From: Krumholzibacterium sp965370495
GTDB taxonomy: Bacteria > Krumholzibacteriota > Krumholzibacteriia > Krumholzibacteriales > Krumholzibacteriaceae
Direction of reading: 5' to 3'
DNA: 31,622 nucleotides
NCBI GenBank assembly: GCA_965370495.1
Contig: CBDUUV010000016.1
Span: forward strand, 1 to 31,622
Below, one piece after another: positions 8,127-16,513 of this stretch (its first letter is position 1; every line of letters starts with the position of its first letter). The position numbers and the translations under genes were made by a program. Below the pieces are notes generated by a model, which saw only the letters and a list, made by a program, of their open reading frames with translations, had not been told where the DNA came from and ran no database searches.

Positions 8127-8130
8127 CGGT

Positions 8131-9639
8131 GTGAATATTCTGATCGATGAATTTCTTGGTCTATTGTGCAATACCTGCGGGGCGAGTTCAGCTCACCTGC
8201 GCATCTTTGCTTCTGTTGATGACAATCGTGTGAAGATTACGGCTCATCGTCGCTCTGTCTACAGGAATGTCGAAAGCTGCAAGACGGGCCACATTATTCC
8301 TATGCCGTTTTTATTTCAGGAAGCCCCGGTGGAGCAGGGACGGTCAACGGGGTTTGACCCCGCTGAATCCGCTCCAAACCGATTATTTAAAACTGACATA
8401 CGATTCGAATCATCGATTTGCAGCGAAGGGTGGAGGCTGAACGAAATAGGGGATAACAATTGGTGTTTTTCCAACTCGGTCCATGGTCTTTATACCGAAT
8501 TGCATGTCTATTTCGAAAAGATGCTGGACGGTTTTGTATGTAGAAGCCTTGGCACGGTAAGCAGTTTTCTGCAGCTTCTTGAATCTATTATCCCTGTCAC
8601 AGGTACAGTTCCTGAATGTGCGGGGGAGTGCATCACGGATCATATCGGCGGCAGGAGTGACTCATCCAGCAGGATTTTTGATCCGCCACTGTTTGGAACC
8701 TCTCCGGAGATCCTTTTACTGAAAAAGCAAATAGCAAAAGTTGCTGTCAGCGGGATCCCTGTTCTGATTGAGGGTGAAAATGGTACAGGCAAGGAGATTG
8801 TTGCGCGCAATATCCACACCCTTCGCCTGGATAATTCCACTCCGATGATCATTGTCAACTGCATGGAAATGCCTCCCTCGCTTCTGCAGAGTGAACTTTT
8901 TGGACACGTGAAAGGCTCATTTACCGGGGCGCTTTGTGACAGGCGCGGGTTGATTGAAAGTGCGGCCGGAGGAACCTTCTTTCTCGATGAGATAGGAGAA
9001 ATGCCACTGCGCCTTCAGACCGCTTTGCTGCGGGTCATCCAGGAAAAGGAGATCAGGAGGGTGGGGGAGAGTTCCAGAAGGGCTGTCGATGTAAGGTTTG
9101 TTTTTGCAACAAACAGGAATCTGGTCAAACTGGTCAGGGAAGGAAAGTTCAGAGAGGATCTGTACTATCGCATCAAGGGAGTCAGGCTCTATGTCCCACC
9201 GTTGAGAAAAAGAAAAGAGGACATCATACTTCTTGCGACATTATTTCTAAAATCAGCTGTAAGGGCTCTGGACAGACGCATGCCTGTAATAACGGTTGGA
9301 GCAGCCAGAAATTTCCTGTCATATAACTGGCCGGGTAATGTAAGAGAATTAAAGAATGAGATAGAGAGGATATTGACACTTTATCCGGGTGTGTCATTTA
9401 TTCAATCGGAGATGCTGTCTTCCGCCATAAGGGAAGGTTTGGTGGATATGCCGTCTGGATTGGATTGCGAAGCCGATACCCTTCCTTCGGCGATGCACAG
9501 GCTGGAAACAAGGATGATAAAGGAGACACTGCGGCGGTTTTCGGGGAACAGGACGAAATCAGCTGAAGCGCTGGGCATAACCAGGCAGGGCCTTCTAAAA
9601 AAGATGAAACGTCACAACATAATAGAACCTGTAAGGTAA
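8131..9639 (+). CDS. Sigma-54-dependent activator with N-terminal GAF-like sensor
   Basis: A 502-residue protein starting at GTG with AGGAGG upstream. Residues 1-155 look like a divergent GAF-type sensor (opening helix MNILIDEFLGLLCNTCGASS, mixed alpha/beta) rather than a receiver. Residues ~187-415 are the AAA+ domain: Walker A GENGTGKE (215-222), GSFTGA (262-267; Ala to Ser in the GAFTGA loop), Walker B TFFLDEIGE (282-290), sensor motif ATNRN and sensor II WPGNVREL (400-407). Residues ~460-495 form a Fis-type helix-turn-helix (KSAEALGITRQGLLKKMKRH). Expected role: activation of sigma-54 promoters in response to a ligand. It is the second such activator in 6 kb and is not a close copy of the first. 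A sigma-54-like site lies in its own leader region. Confidence 0.92.
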   Translation: MNILIDEFLGLLCNTCGASSAHLRIFASVDDNRVKITAHRRSVYRNVESCKTGHIIPMPFLFQEAPVEQGRSTGFDPAESAPNRLFKTDIRFESSICSEGWRLNEIGDNNWCFSNSVHGLYTELHVYFEKMLDGFVCRSLGTVSSFLQLLESIIPVTGTVPECAGECITDHIGGRSDSSSRIFDPPLFGTSPEILLLKKQIAKVAVSGIPVLIEGENGTGKEIVARNIHTLRLDNSTPMIIVNCMEMPPSLLQSELFGHVKGSFTGALCDRRGLIESAAGGTFFLDEIGEMPLRLQTALLRVIQEKEIRRVGESSRRAVDVRFVFATNRNLVKLVREGKFREDLYYRIKGVRLYVPPLRKRKEDIILLATLFLKSAVRALDRRMPVITVGAARNFLSYNWPGNVRELKNEIERILTLYPGVSFIQSEMLSSAIREGLVDMPSGLDCEADTLPSAMHRLETRMIKETLRRFSGNRTKSAEALGITRQGLLKKMKRHNIIEPVR

Positions 9640-9647
9640 GGACGATT

Positions 9648-9828
9648 ATGCACGATGCGAAAGAGGTGATATTATTTATATGGTTTGGCAATACTGGTGC
9701 TCGGTCCGATCATTACTTTTAGTGTATTGTCCCGATCAGACCTGTTTCTGATAATTTTTCTGATTTATCAGTTTTTATTGGTCAGAAATCACACCTTGGA
9801 TTATACTCCACCGCGGACGAGTTGTTGA
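9648..9828 (+). pseudogene. Small two-TM membrane protein, apparently frameshifted
   Basis: An ATG at 9648 has a good AAGGA site 6 bp upstream, 8 bp after the activator stop. Its frame (MHDAKEVILFIW) stops early at 9720-9722. Skipping one base at 9684 joins it to a second frame (9685-9828) that is strongly membrane-like: LAILVLGPIITFSVL, then LFLIIFLIYQFLLV, then a short tail. Together they would give a 59-residue protein with two membrane helices. It is either a broken gene, a base-calling error, or a frameshifted product. There is no homology support, so confidence is low. Confidence 0.35.
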
Positions 9829-9840
9829 AAGATCGTTTTA

Positions 9841-9870
9841 GAACAGAAGGTCATGTTTGAACAGAAGGTC
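9841..9870 (+). repeat. Tandem 12-bp direct repeat over the lnt start
   Basis: GAACAGAAGGTC occurs at 9841-9852 and 9859-9870, an 18-bp period. The first copy supplies the AGAAGG ribosome binding site for the TTG start at 9857; the second lies within the first codons. Confidence 0.8.
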
Positions 9871-11428
9871 GTTTGTATACAGGTGGAGAGATGAGATCCT
9901 TGCTGGTTTGACAGGAGGGACTCTGATGGCCGTATCATTTCCTCCGTTTCCCACGAGGATACTCTCTCTTGTTGCGCTGGTTCCTCTGATCAGGTATTTC
10001 CTGGCAGTTTATCCCGAAATAAGCTGGAGAAAAAGAGCTCTCAAGAGAGGCTTCTGGACAGGTTATTTTTTTGGAATGGTATTTTTTTCCATGCTTCTTT
10101 TCTGGATTGCCAACCTGATTCCCGAATCAAGCATCAACATGTCATGGGTCCTTGTTCCCGCCGTGATACTGTTTGTGCTCTACCTTTCCTGTTTCACCGG
10201 TCTTTTCTCGCTGGCAATTGCATGGCTGGTGAGGCGTTTCGGGATAAAAGCTCTTTTTGCCGCTCCCGCTGTCTGGGCCCTTACCGAGTTTATTCGCAGC
10301 AATGGTGAACTGGCTTTTTCCTGGGGTTTGATTTCGAGTTCGCTCGTTCCCTACCCGGTGGCACTCCAGGGGTTGTCCATATATGGCCCTTTCGGGTTAT
10401 CGATGATTATTGTCCTGGTGAATGTTCTGATCGCCTTTATCTTCTTCGGTGGTTCAAGGAAACGTAGAGTCTGGTCTCTTCTTGCGCTTGCCGTCCTGAC
10501 CGGAACCCATCTCTGGTTCGGCAATGTACGGATAACACGGGTGGACAGGGATATTGCGTGTCAGGGGAAAACAAACAGTGTCGCGATAATGCAGCCCAAT
10601 GTCGACCTCGGCAAAAAGTGGAATGCCGATTACCGTGATTCTGTATTCGTCCAGATAGAATCATTGACAAAAAAGGCAGCGGCCCTGGGCGCGGAAATCG
10701 TGATATTTCCCGAAACTTCAGCACCGGTATCGATTAACCATTCAACCAGGTATAGAAACTGGCTAAAAAGGATTGCCCATAGCTCGGAAGTCGATCTTTT
10801 TATCGGTTACCTGAATCATATTCAGGAAAAAGGCAAATGGCGTTCGTTCAACGCTTGTGGCCTTTTTAACAGCAACGGAGAGTTAGCAGCCCAATATCAT
10901 AAGATCAAGCTTCTGCCGTTTGGAGAAAAGGTGCCTTTCAGCCAGTTTTTTTCAATTCTGGAAAAGATAGATTTCGGACAGGCCAACTTCAAGCAGGGAG
11001 AAATTATGACGATATTCGACTCCGCTGCCGGCAAGTTCGGGGTTCTTATCTGCTTCGAATCGACATTTACGGAATATACTCGAAAATATATCAAAAATGG
11101 AGCACGGTTCCTGGTCAATATCACAAACGATGGATGGTTCGGGAGTTCCAGGGGCGCACTGCAACACGCCGAGTCAGCAGTTCTTCGCGCGATCGAAAAC
11201 GGGGTTACTCTGGTCAGATCAGCCAATACGGGGATTTCCATGTCTGTTGATCCGGCCGGCCGAGTGGTTGAAAGTATCGGGTTTGACAGGGAGGGGCTCT
11301 TTCTCGTTCCGTTGACTCTGGCAAAGAAGTTGACTTTCTACTGCAGGTACGGGCAGTTATCTTTCTTCCTGATGTTTATCGGTAATCTGCTGATAATCCT
11401 GATCCCGGCCCTTTTTCAGAAACACTGA
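9857..11428 (+). CDS. lnt: Apolipoprotein N-acyltransferase
   Basis: A 523-residue integral membrane enzyme that adds the third acyl chain to the N-terminal cysteine of lipoproteins on the periplasmic face. About six hydrophobic segments occupy residues 14-220; a nitrilase-like domain follows (~240-490), then a last membrane helix at 500-520. The catalytic residues are visible: Glu286 in IVIFPET, Lys351 in KIKLLPFGEKVPF, and Cys399 in VLICFES, matching E. coli Glu267/Lys335/Cys387. The start is taken as TTG at 9857, with AGAAGG 6 bp upstream; no in-frame ATG occurs before residue 24. A 13-codon overlapping frame begins at ATG 9853. Its presence fits the several lipoproteins in this window and an outer membrane. 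Confidence 0.95.
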   Translation: MNRRSFVYRWRDEILAGLTGGTLMAVSFPPFPTRILSLVALVPLIRYFLAVYPEISWRKRALKRGFWTGYFFGMVFFSMLLFWIANLIPESSINMSWVLVPAVILFVLYLSCFTGLFSLAIAWLVRRFGIKALFAAPAVWALTEFIRSNGELAFSWGLISSSLVPYPVALQGLSIYGPFGLSMIIVLVNVLIAFIFFGGSRKRRVWSLLALAVLTGTHLWFGNVRITRVDRDIACQGKTNSVAIMQPNVDLGKKWNADYRDSVFVQIESLTKKAAALGAEIVIFPETSAPVSINHSTRYRNWLKRIAHSSEVDLFIGYLNHIQEKGKWRSFNACGLFNSNGELAAQYHKIKLLPFGEKVPFSQFFSILEKIDFGQANFKQGEIMTIFDSAAGKFGVLICFESTFTEYTRKYIKNGARFLVNITNDGWFGSSRGALQHAESAVLRAIENGVTLVRSANTGISMSVDPAGRVVESIGFDREGLFLVPLTLAKKLTFYCRYGQLSFFLMFIGNLLIILIPALFQKH

Positions 11429-11562
11429 TATTCTTCCAGCTGAAAATGTTCACACCCCCCCTCCCTGTAAGCTAATATATCGGTTGTAGCATCCAACCGG
11501 ATACTTTAAGGTTTATCGGAGTGAATGGAATTTTCAACGTTACCGGGTGAGATGATATCCAT

Positions 11563-12087
11563 ATGGGTCTTTACTGGTCGATCTTCCTGGCTTTTTTCAA
11601 GGTTGGCGCTTTTGGTTACGGAGGCGGCCCTGCTCTTATCCCACTTATTGAAAAAGAGGTCGTTTACAATTACGGCTGGCTTACCTCAGAAGAGTTTGTC
11701 GATGCCCTTGCAATGGCAAGTACATTACCGGGGCCGATTGCGTCTAAACTTGCCCTATGCATCGGGCTCAAGACAGCTGGTCCGATCGGAGCGGTTTCGG
11801 CGCTTGTCGCTATCCTGCTTCCATCCAGCGTACTTATAATCATTTTGTCGATGTTGTATTACAAATACCGGAATCTGTCTTCGGTTCAGGGAGCTCTCCG
11901 TGGAGTGCGTCCTGTCGTTATCGCTCTTTTGATGGTTACTGTTGCCCATCTTGCTCCGAGGTCTGTGATGAACTGGGATACTTTTCTTATCGCCCTGGTC
12001 TCATTCGGTGTAGTATTTTATCTCAACGTACACCCTGTATACATGATTATTGTTGCTGCTGTTATGGGTTTGCTTTTCTATCGTTGA
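11563..12087 (+). CDS. Chromate/CHR-family transporter, half-size
   Basis: A 174-residue hydrophobic protein with the CHR signature: FKVGAFGYGGGPALIPLIEKEVV (12-34) and ALAMASTLPGPIASKLALCIGL (48-69), followed by three to four membrane segments. It is the short-chain (single-domain) form, which usually works as a pair of adjacent genes with opposite topology. No second half is seen next to it. The substrate is probably an oxyanion, but chromate is only the family label. The ATG at 11563 is the first start after an in-frame stop at 11548; ribosome binding is modest (GGTGAG at long spacing). It lies 134 bp after lnt and 53 bp before alaX on the same strand. Confidence 0.88.
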   Translation: MGLYWSIFLAFFKVGAFGYGGGPALIPLIEKEVVYNYGWLTSEEFVDALAMASTLPGPIASKLALCIGLKTAGPIGAVSALVAILLPSSVLIIILSMLYYKYRNLSSVQGALRGVRPVVIALLMVTVAHLAPRSVMNWDTFLIALVSFGVVFYLNVHPVYMIIVAAVMGLLFYR

Positions 12088-12140
12088 TCGAGATGGATAT
12101 TGACAGGGTGGATTTCATGTTTTTCGAGAGGTGAGATGTA

Positions 12141-13376
12141 ATGGATTTTGATGAGAGGGGATATTTCTTTGAACCGGAAAGATTTGAGTTCAGCGCAAGA
12201 GTAAGGAAAACTGAAAAATCAAAAGATGGCCACCTTCGCGTCTGGCTTGACAGGACGTTTTTTTACCCCGTTTCAGGCGGGCAACCCGACGACAGGGGGA
12301 CTCTCGACGGGTATCCTGTTCTGGAAGTAATCGAGGATGAGAATGGCGTCGGTCATCTCATCAAGGGTATTCTCAGGGTGGGGGACAAGGTAAGGGGAAA
12401 GATCGAGCCTGAAAGACGACGTTATCATACCAGGCAACATTCAGGGCAGCACCTGCTTTCCCGTGTCTTTCTCGAGAAATCAGGTTTTCCAACAGTAGGA
12501 TTTCACTTGGGTGAGACGGTTTCTACAATAGATCTTGATAGTAATAAAGTGATTGATGGGCTTATCGCTGAGGTTGAGGTGAGGGTCAATGAACTCGTGC
12601 TTGAAGATATTCCATTTTCTCACAAGATAGTTGGTGTGGATGAATACGAAAGATTGGCAGAATCGAAATCAGATAACGTAAAGGTCCGGTCGAGGCTTCC
12701 GGAAGGTGTTACCGCCGTGAGGATCGTGGAGATCAAGAATATTGACATTTCGACCTGTTGCGGGACACACGTTCTTTCCACCGGGGCTATAGGCCTTGTC
12801 AAGATTCTTGGAACAGAGAAAGTCAAGGCAGGAACGCGTGTCACCTTTGTTTGTGGACTCAGGGCGCTTTCGGATTACGCGCAGAAACACCGGATAATAG
12901 ATTCTGTTGCCAGGATGTTCAGCACCGACTGGAAAGAGCTGGAAAAGACTGTTGAAAAGCTTTCAGAGGAAAACAGGTTCATGAGGAAGGATATTGTCCG
13001 GCTGACCCGTGAACTGGCCGAATTCAGGGCAGGGGAAATGGCTGAGCCTACAGACCATGTCGGGGAGTATGGAATCATCAGAAGGGTTTTTGATCAGGCC
13101 GATCCTGCAGCCCTGAGGGAAATAGCTGACAATATCAGGGAAGGAAAAGAACTGATCATACTTTTTGGGTATAAAAACCCGAAACCGGGCTTGTTGTTTT
13201 CCTGCTCGCCGGGGATAGATCTTGATATGGGAGAGATTTTAAAAGCTTCGGCCGCGGTGATGGGTGCAAGAGGTGGTGGCGGTAAGGACTATGCGCAGGG
13301 AGGCGGTGGGAACGCGGAAATGGTACAGGATGCGATCGGCAAAGCGTTCGAAATTCTGAGAAAAAGATTGAAGTGA
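12141..13376 (+). CDS. alaX: Stand-alone alanyl-tRNA editing protein with C-Ala/DHHA1 domain
   Basis: A 411-residue protein related to the editing and C-terminal parts of alanyl-tRNA synthetase without the aminoacylation domain. The editing site is visible: HSGQH (His100, His104) and CCGTH (Cys206, His210), the four zinc ligands that hydrolyse Ser- or Gly-tRNA(Ala). The N-terminal FYPVSGGQPDDRG is the usual AlaX opening. A coiled stretch (~250-300) leads to a DHHA1/C-Ala domain ending in GGGGKDYAQGGG. This is the long AlaX form. The start has GAGGTGAG just upstream. The stop codon overlaps the next gene (pcm) by one base, so the two are translationally coupled. Confidence 0.93.
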   Translation: MDFDERGYFFEPERFEFSARVRKTEKSKDGHLRVWLDRTFFYPVSGGQPDDRGTLDGYPVLEVIEDENGVGHLIKGILRVGDKVRGKIEPERRRYHTRQHSGQHLLSRVFLEKSGFPTVGFHLGETVSTIDLDSNKVIDGLIAEVEVRVNELVLEDIPFSHKIVGVDEYERLAESKSDNVKVRSRLPEGVTAVRIVEIKNIDISTCCGTHVLSTGAIGLVKILGTEKVKAGTRVTFVCGLRALSDYAQKHRIIDSVARMFSTDWKELEKTVEKLSEENRFMRKDIVRLTRELAEFRAGEMAEPTDHVGEYGIIRRVFDQADPAALREIADNIREGKELIILFGYKNPKPGLLFSCSPGIDLDMGEILKASAAVMGARGGGGKDYAQGGGGNAEMVQDAIGKAFEILRKRLK

Positions 13377-14032
13377 TGGAAAATCAAGAGACTGAAAACG
13401 ATGCTCTCAGAAAAAAGATGGTCAAGTCCCAGATAGTGGCCAGGGGGATAAGGGATGAGCGAGTGATCGATGCGATGTCCAAAGTTCCGCGTGAACTGCT
13501 GATAGATGAGGAAACATTACGATACGCTTTTGATGACGGGCCTCTTTCCATAGGCTTCGGACAAACAATCTCGCAGCCCTATATCGTTGCCTACATGACC
13601 GAGCAACTGGGATTGACGGGTAATGAGCGTGTCCTTGAAATCGGCACGGGCAGCGGATACCAGACAGCTGTTCTGGCTGAACTTGCTTCTGAAGTATATA
13701 CTATAGAAATAATAGATGAGTTGTCTCGACGTGCGCGAAAACGCCTTGAAGAACTCAATTATCAGAATATTCATTTCTGTTCGGGAGACGGCTCATCAGG
13801 ATGGGTCGAAGAAGCACCGTTCGACGCTATAATATTAACCGCAGCTCCGGATTTTGTGCCTGGAGAAATAGCATTTCAACTTACAGCTAATGGCAGGATG
13901 GTAGTGCCTGCCGGTAGCTTTTCACAGGTTCTTCACAGGATTACCAGAATGGGTGATGAATTTGTTGATGAAGTTCTGATAGCCGTCAGGTTTGTTCCCA
14001 TGACTGGTAAGATCCGGGAGAGAGGTAGATGA
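13376..14032 (+). CDS. pcm: Protein-L-isoaspartate O-methyltransferase
   Basis: 218 residues from ATG 13376 (a GTG at 13373 would add one residue). It methylates isoaspartyl residues formed by ageing of Asn/Asp, using S-adenosylmethionine, so they can revert to Asp. Motif I VLEIGTGSGYQTAVLAEL is the SAM-binding loop; DGPLSIGFGQTISQPYIVAYM is the diagnostic PCMT substrate segment; VPAGS is also typical. Length is normal for the bacterial enzyme. The ATG overlaps the alaX stop (TGATG) and the gene's own stop overlaps the next start (ATGA), so the three genes form a compact operon. Confidence 0.95.
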   Translation: MENQETENDALRKKMVKSQIVARGIRDERVIDAMSKVPRELLIDEETLRYAFDDGPLSIGFGQTISQPYIVAYMTEQLGLTGNERVLEIGTGSGYQTAVLAELASEVYTIEIIDELSRRARKRLEELNYQNIHFCSGDGSSGWVEEAPFDAIILTAAPDFVPGEIAFQLTANGRMVVPAGSFSQVLHRITRMGDEFVDEVLIAVRFVPMTGKIRERGR

Positions 14033-14994
14033 CAGGAGTTATTTACCATGACCTTTTCGGAAAACATCTGGAGGGGTATCCTCATGTAGAAAGCCCGGAG
14101 AGGTATCGTTCCGTAATCGGCTGTCTCAGGAAAAGTGCCTTTTTGGACGAGCTCTCTTTCATAGAAGCCGAGCCGGCGAAGATCGAATGGATAAAAGCGG
14201 TTCACGACTATGCTTACGTCGATGCGATCCTCTCACTTGAAATAAACCACCCGATCTTTCTCGACGCAGGAGATACTGTTGCTACACATTATTCCATACA
14301 GGCTGCCCTGCATTCGGCCGGAGCGGGTGTGCAGGCGGCCGGGATGGTACTCGAAGGAAAACTTGCCTCGGCATTCTGCGCGGGCAGGCCTCCCGGACAC
14401 CACGCCGAGAGGGACAGGGCTATGGGGTTTTGTATCTTTAATAATATCGCAATTACCGCTTCGTGGCTTTTGAATGAAGGTGGTGTGGATCGGGTAGCCA
14501 TCGTTGACTGGGATGTGCATCATGGAAATGGTACGGAAAACATTTTTCTCGATGATGACAGGGTATTTTATATCAGTCTTCATCAGTATCCGCATTACCC
14601 GGGTTCGGGTCATCTCAGTACAGTCGGGACGGGGATTGGAACAGGGTACAATCTGAATATCCCGGTGGAGTCGGGAGTCGATGATTCCGTATACATATCC
14701 AGGTTCAATGAACAGGTAATCCCCGCTCTGGAGGGGTACAAACCCGGATTTATTCTTATTTCCGCTGGTTTTGACGCACACGCTGAGGATCCATTGTCGG
14801 GAGGACTTTTATCAAGCAGCGTTTTCGGGGAAATGACACGCCTGTTGAAATCGGTTGCCGACCGTCATTGTGGAGGCAGGATAGTCTCTCTGCTGGAAGG
14901 TGGTTATAACCTTGAAGCGCTGGCCGAATCGGTGGAAAAGCATGTAGAAATCCTGGTCACAGATACATCCTGTGGTCAGAGCGACTTTCGTTGA
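14029..14994 (+). CDS. Histone-deacetylase-family (AcuC/acetylpolyamine amidohydrolase-like) deacylase
   Basis: A 321-residue zinc hydrolase of the arginase/deacetylase fold. The general-base pair PPGHHA has His124 and His125; zinc ligands are Asp162 and His164 in DWDVHHGNG and Asp249 in AGFDAH; the transition-state Tyr293 is in LEGGYN. All catalytic residues are intact. Bacterial members remove acetyl groups from proteins (AcuC) or polyamines; the substrate cannot be told from sequence here. The ATG overlaps the pcm stop (ATGA), with GAGAGG just upstream. The last 38 bp overlap, tail to tail, the polyferredoxin gene on the other strand. Confidence 0.93.
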   Translation: MTGVIYHDLFGKHLEGYPHVESPERYRSVIGCLRKSAFLDELSFIEAEPAKIEWIKAVHDYAYVDAILSLEINHPIFLDAGDTVATHYSIQAALHSAGAGVQAAGMVLEGKLASAFCAGRPPGHHAERDRAMGFCIFNNIAITASWLLNEGGVDRVAIVDWDVHHGNGTENIFLDDDRVFYISLHQYPHYPGSGHLSTVGTGIGTGYNLNIPVESGVDDSVYISRFNEQVIPALEGYKPGFILISAGFDAHAEDPLSGGLLSSSVFGEMTRLLKSVADRHCGGRIVSLLEGGYNLEALAESVEKHVEILVTDTSCGQSDFR

Positions 14995-16513
14995 TCGATG
15001 TTATTCTTATTCCCGCCTTGTCGATCAGGGGGCATTTATTCTCGCAAATACCGCACCCGATGCAAAGAACCGGATCGACCCGGGGTTTTTTCAGGGTAAA
15101 CCTGTTTCCTTTTTCATCTATCCCTTCCTCGCTGACAAACTTGATAGCCTTGCCTGGTGCGGGGCAGTGTTCTTCACAGACACCGCAGTTTCTGCCAAAC
15201 GCGTATGGGATACAGCGGTTCTTATCGAAAAACGCGAGTCCTATACGGATCTTCTGCTTTTCTTCGATGGAGATCTTCCTGATGGCGCCCGTCGGGCACA
15301 CCTGGCTGCAAAGGGTACAGTAGAATTCGCAGTACCCGAGCCTCGGTACGAGGACAGGTGTCCACAACCCTTCCAGACCGGCCTGTGTAAATGTTGGTTG
15401 AAGGGCATTGGTAAGACAGACTTTCATGCATTCACCGCACTTGACGCATGTTTTGAGAAACATATCTTCCGGCAAAGCTCCCGGTGGTCGTATGAGATCC
15501 GGGTGCGGCCTCTTACTGTGCTCTCCCAGGCTTATGAGAGGAACTGATATCATGGCTGCTGCCCCGGTGATCAGGATGTGACGCCGCTGGAGATCGACAT
15601 TTCCATCACCTGTCTTTCTGGCAGTCGGGTGGATGCTTACAGCCGAAGTCGGGCACACATCTTTGCAGTTAAAACAGATGAGGCATTCCCTGCTTGCCCA
15701 TTTGCCGGGTGGAAAGGGTGTTGCGTCTCCATGACATGTCTTGTTGCACATATGACAGGAGAGACATTTTTCACCGTTCACATCGACACGCGCCAGGGTC
15801 TGCCTCGCTCCGATAAGGCCAAGCAGGCCTCCAAGTGGGCAGAGGTATCGGCACCAGAATCTTGGCGCCAGGAAGTTAAGTCCCAGGATAAGTGTAAAGA
15901 TCAAAGCGACAGGTATCATCTGTCTGAAGACAGGTTGCTCGAATGCAAGCAGGGTACCGGTCATCAGGGAGTAGATAGAATCGAGCGTCGGAGAGACCCC
16001 CGGTATGCCCAGGGTATAGGACAATTCGAAAAATGCGCGTATCATTCCGTTAACCGCAGGGTTGAATCCAATCGCCAGTGAACGAATTGTCAGGGAAATC
16101 GGATCAAGGAACCCCGCAGCATTCCATCCAAAAACGGCCGCGACAAGGATAAACACAAGGATATAATACTTGATTTTCCTCAGATGCGGGTAATTGCCGT
16201 CGTTTGCTTTTTTCAGCGGGTGGCGCATCCGGAAAAATCCAAGCATGGTATGGAGTGTGCCCAGGGGGCATACCCAGCCGCAGAAGAAACGTCCCAGGAA
16301 TACTGTCATGGTAACCGTTACGAGAGAAAGGAGGAAGATTTTCCTGGCTGCGTGTGTTGCCAGAAGAGAGGAAAGCGCGATGAGAGGATCAAAATCCAGA
16401 AATAATCTTACCGGAAGCCCCAGTTCATCTTCACCCTTGTATTCAGTTTGAATGAAAAGGAACAGAAACATCAGCAGAAAAAGGACCTGTGATAACCTTC
16501 TGAGGTTTTTCAT
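14957..16513 (-). CDS. Membrane polyferredoxin, NapH-like plus NapG-like fusion
   Basis: A 518-residue protein. The N-terminal ~240 residues have four to five membrane helices and two NapH/NosR-type motifs, GRFFCGWVCPLG and CRYLCPLGG. Two 4Fe-4S motifs follow (CLSCHMCNKTCHG, CLICFNCKDVCPTSAV). Then an RRHILITGAAAMISV segment, resembling the RR-membrane start of NapG, leads into four more cysteine clusters (CVKCGECMKVC, CTLCSQVCPTGA, CGVCEEHCP, CIGCGICENKCP). It probably moves electrons from the quinone pool or cytoplasm to an extracytoplasmic partner; no terminal reductase is nearby. The ATG overlaps the DUF362 stop (TAATG), so they are coupled. Confidence 0.9.
   Translation of the reverse strand: MKNLRRLSQVLFLLMFLFLFIQTEYKGEDELGLPVRLFLDFDPLIALSSLLATHAARKIFLLSLVTVTMTVFLGRFFCGWVCPLGTLHTMLGFFRMRHPLKKANDGNYPHLRKIKYYILVFILVAAVFGWNAAGFLDPISLTIRSLAIGFNPAVNGMIRAFFELSYTLGIPGVSPTLDSIYSLMTGTLLAFEQPVFRQMIPVALIFTLILGLNFLAPRFWCRYLCPLGGLLGLIGARQTLARVDVNGEKCLSCHMCNKTCHGDATPFPPGKWASRECLICFNCKDVCPTSAVSIHPTARKTGDGNVDLQRRHILITGAAAMISVPLISLGEHSKRPHPDLIRPPGALPEDMFLKTCVKCGECMKVCLTNALQPTFTQAGLEGLWTPVLVPRLGYCEFYCTLCSQVCPTGAIRKISIEEKQKIRIGLAFFDKNRCIPYAFGRNCGVCEEHCPAPGKAIKFVSEEGIDEKGNRFTLKKPRVDPVLCIGCGICENKCPLIDKAGIRITSINESRSDHRMYL

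Larger units (their letters stand above)
7768..8130. other. Divergent intergenic region with sigma-54-like site and G8 tract
   Basis: 363 bp between the PqqD-like gene (minus) and the second activator gene (plus). It holds a sigma-54-like site at 7981-7996, the AGGAG site of the PqqD-like gene near 7775-7779, and AGGAGG plus a G8 run (8119-8126) before the GTG start at 8131. I see no gene or strong hairpin. Confidence 0.5.

Noticed and set aside
11481..11499. Hairpin CGGTTG/CAACCG after lnt as a terminator
   Set aside because: A 6-bp stem with no following T-run; transcription probably continues into the transporter gene.
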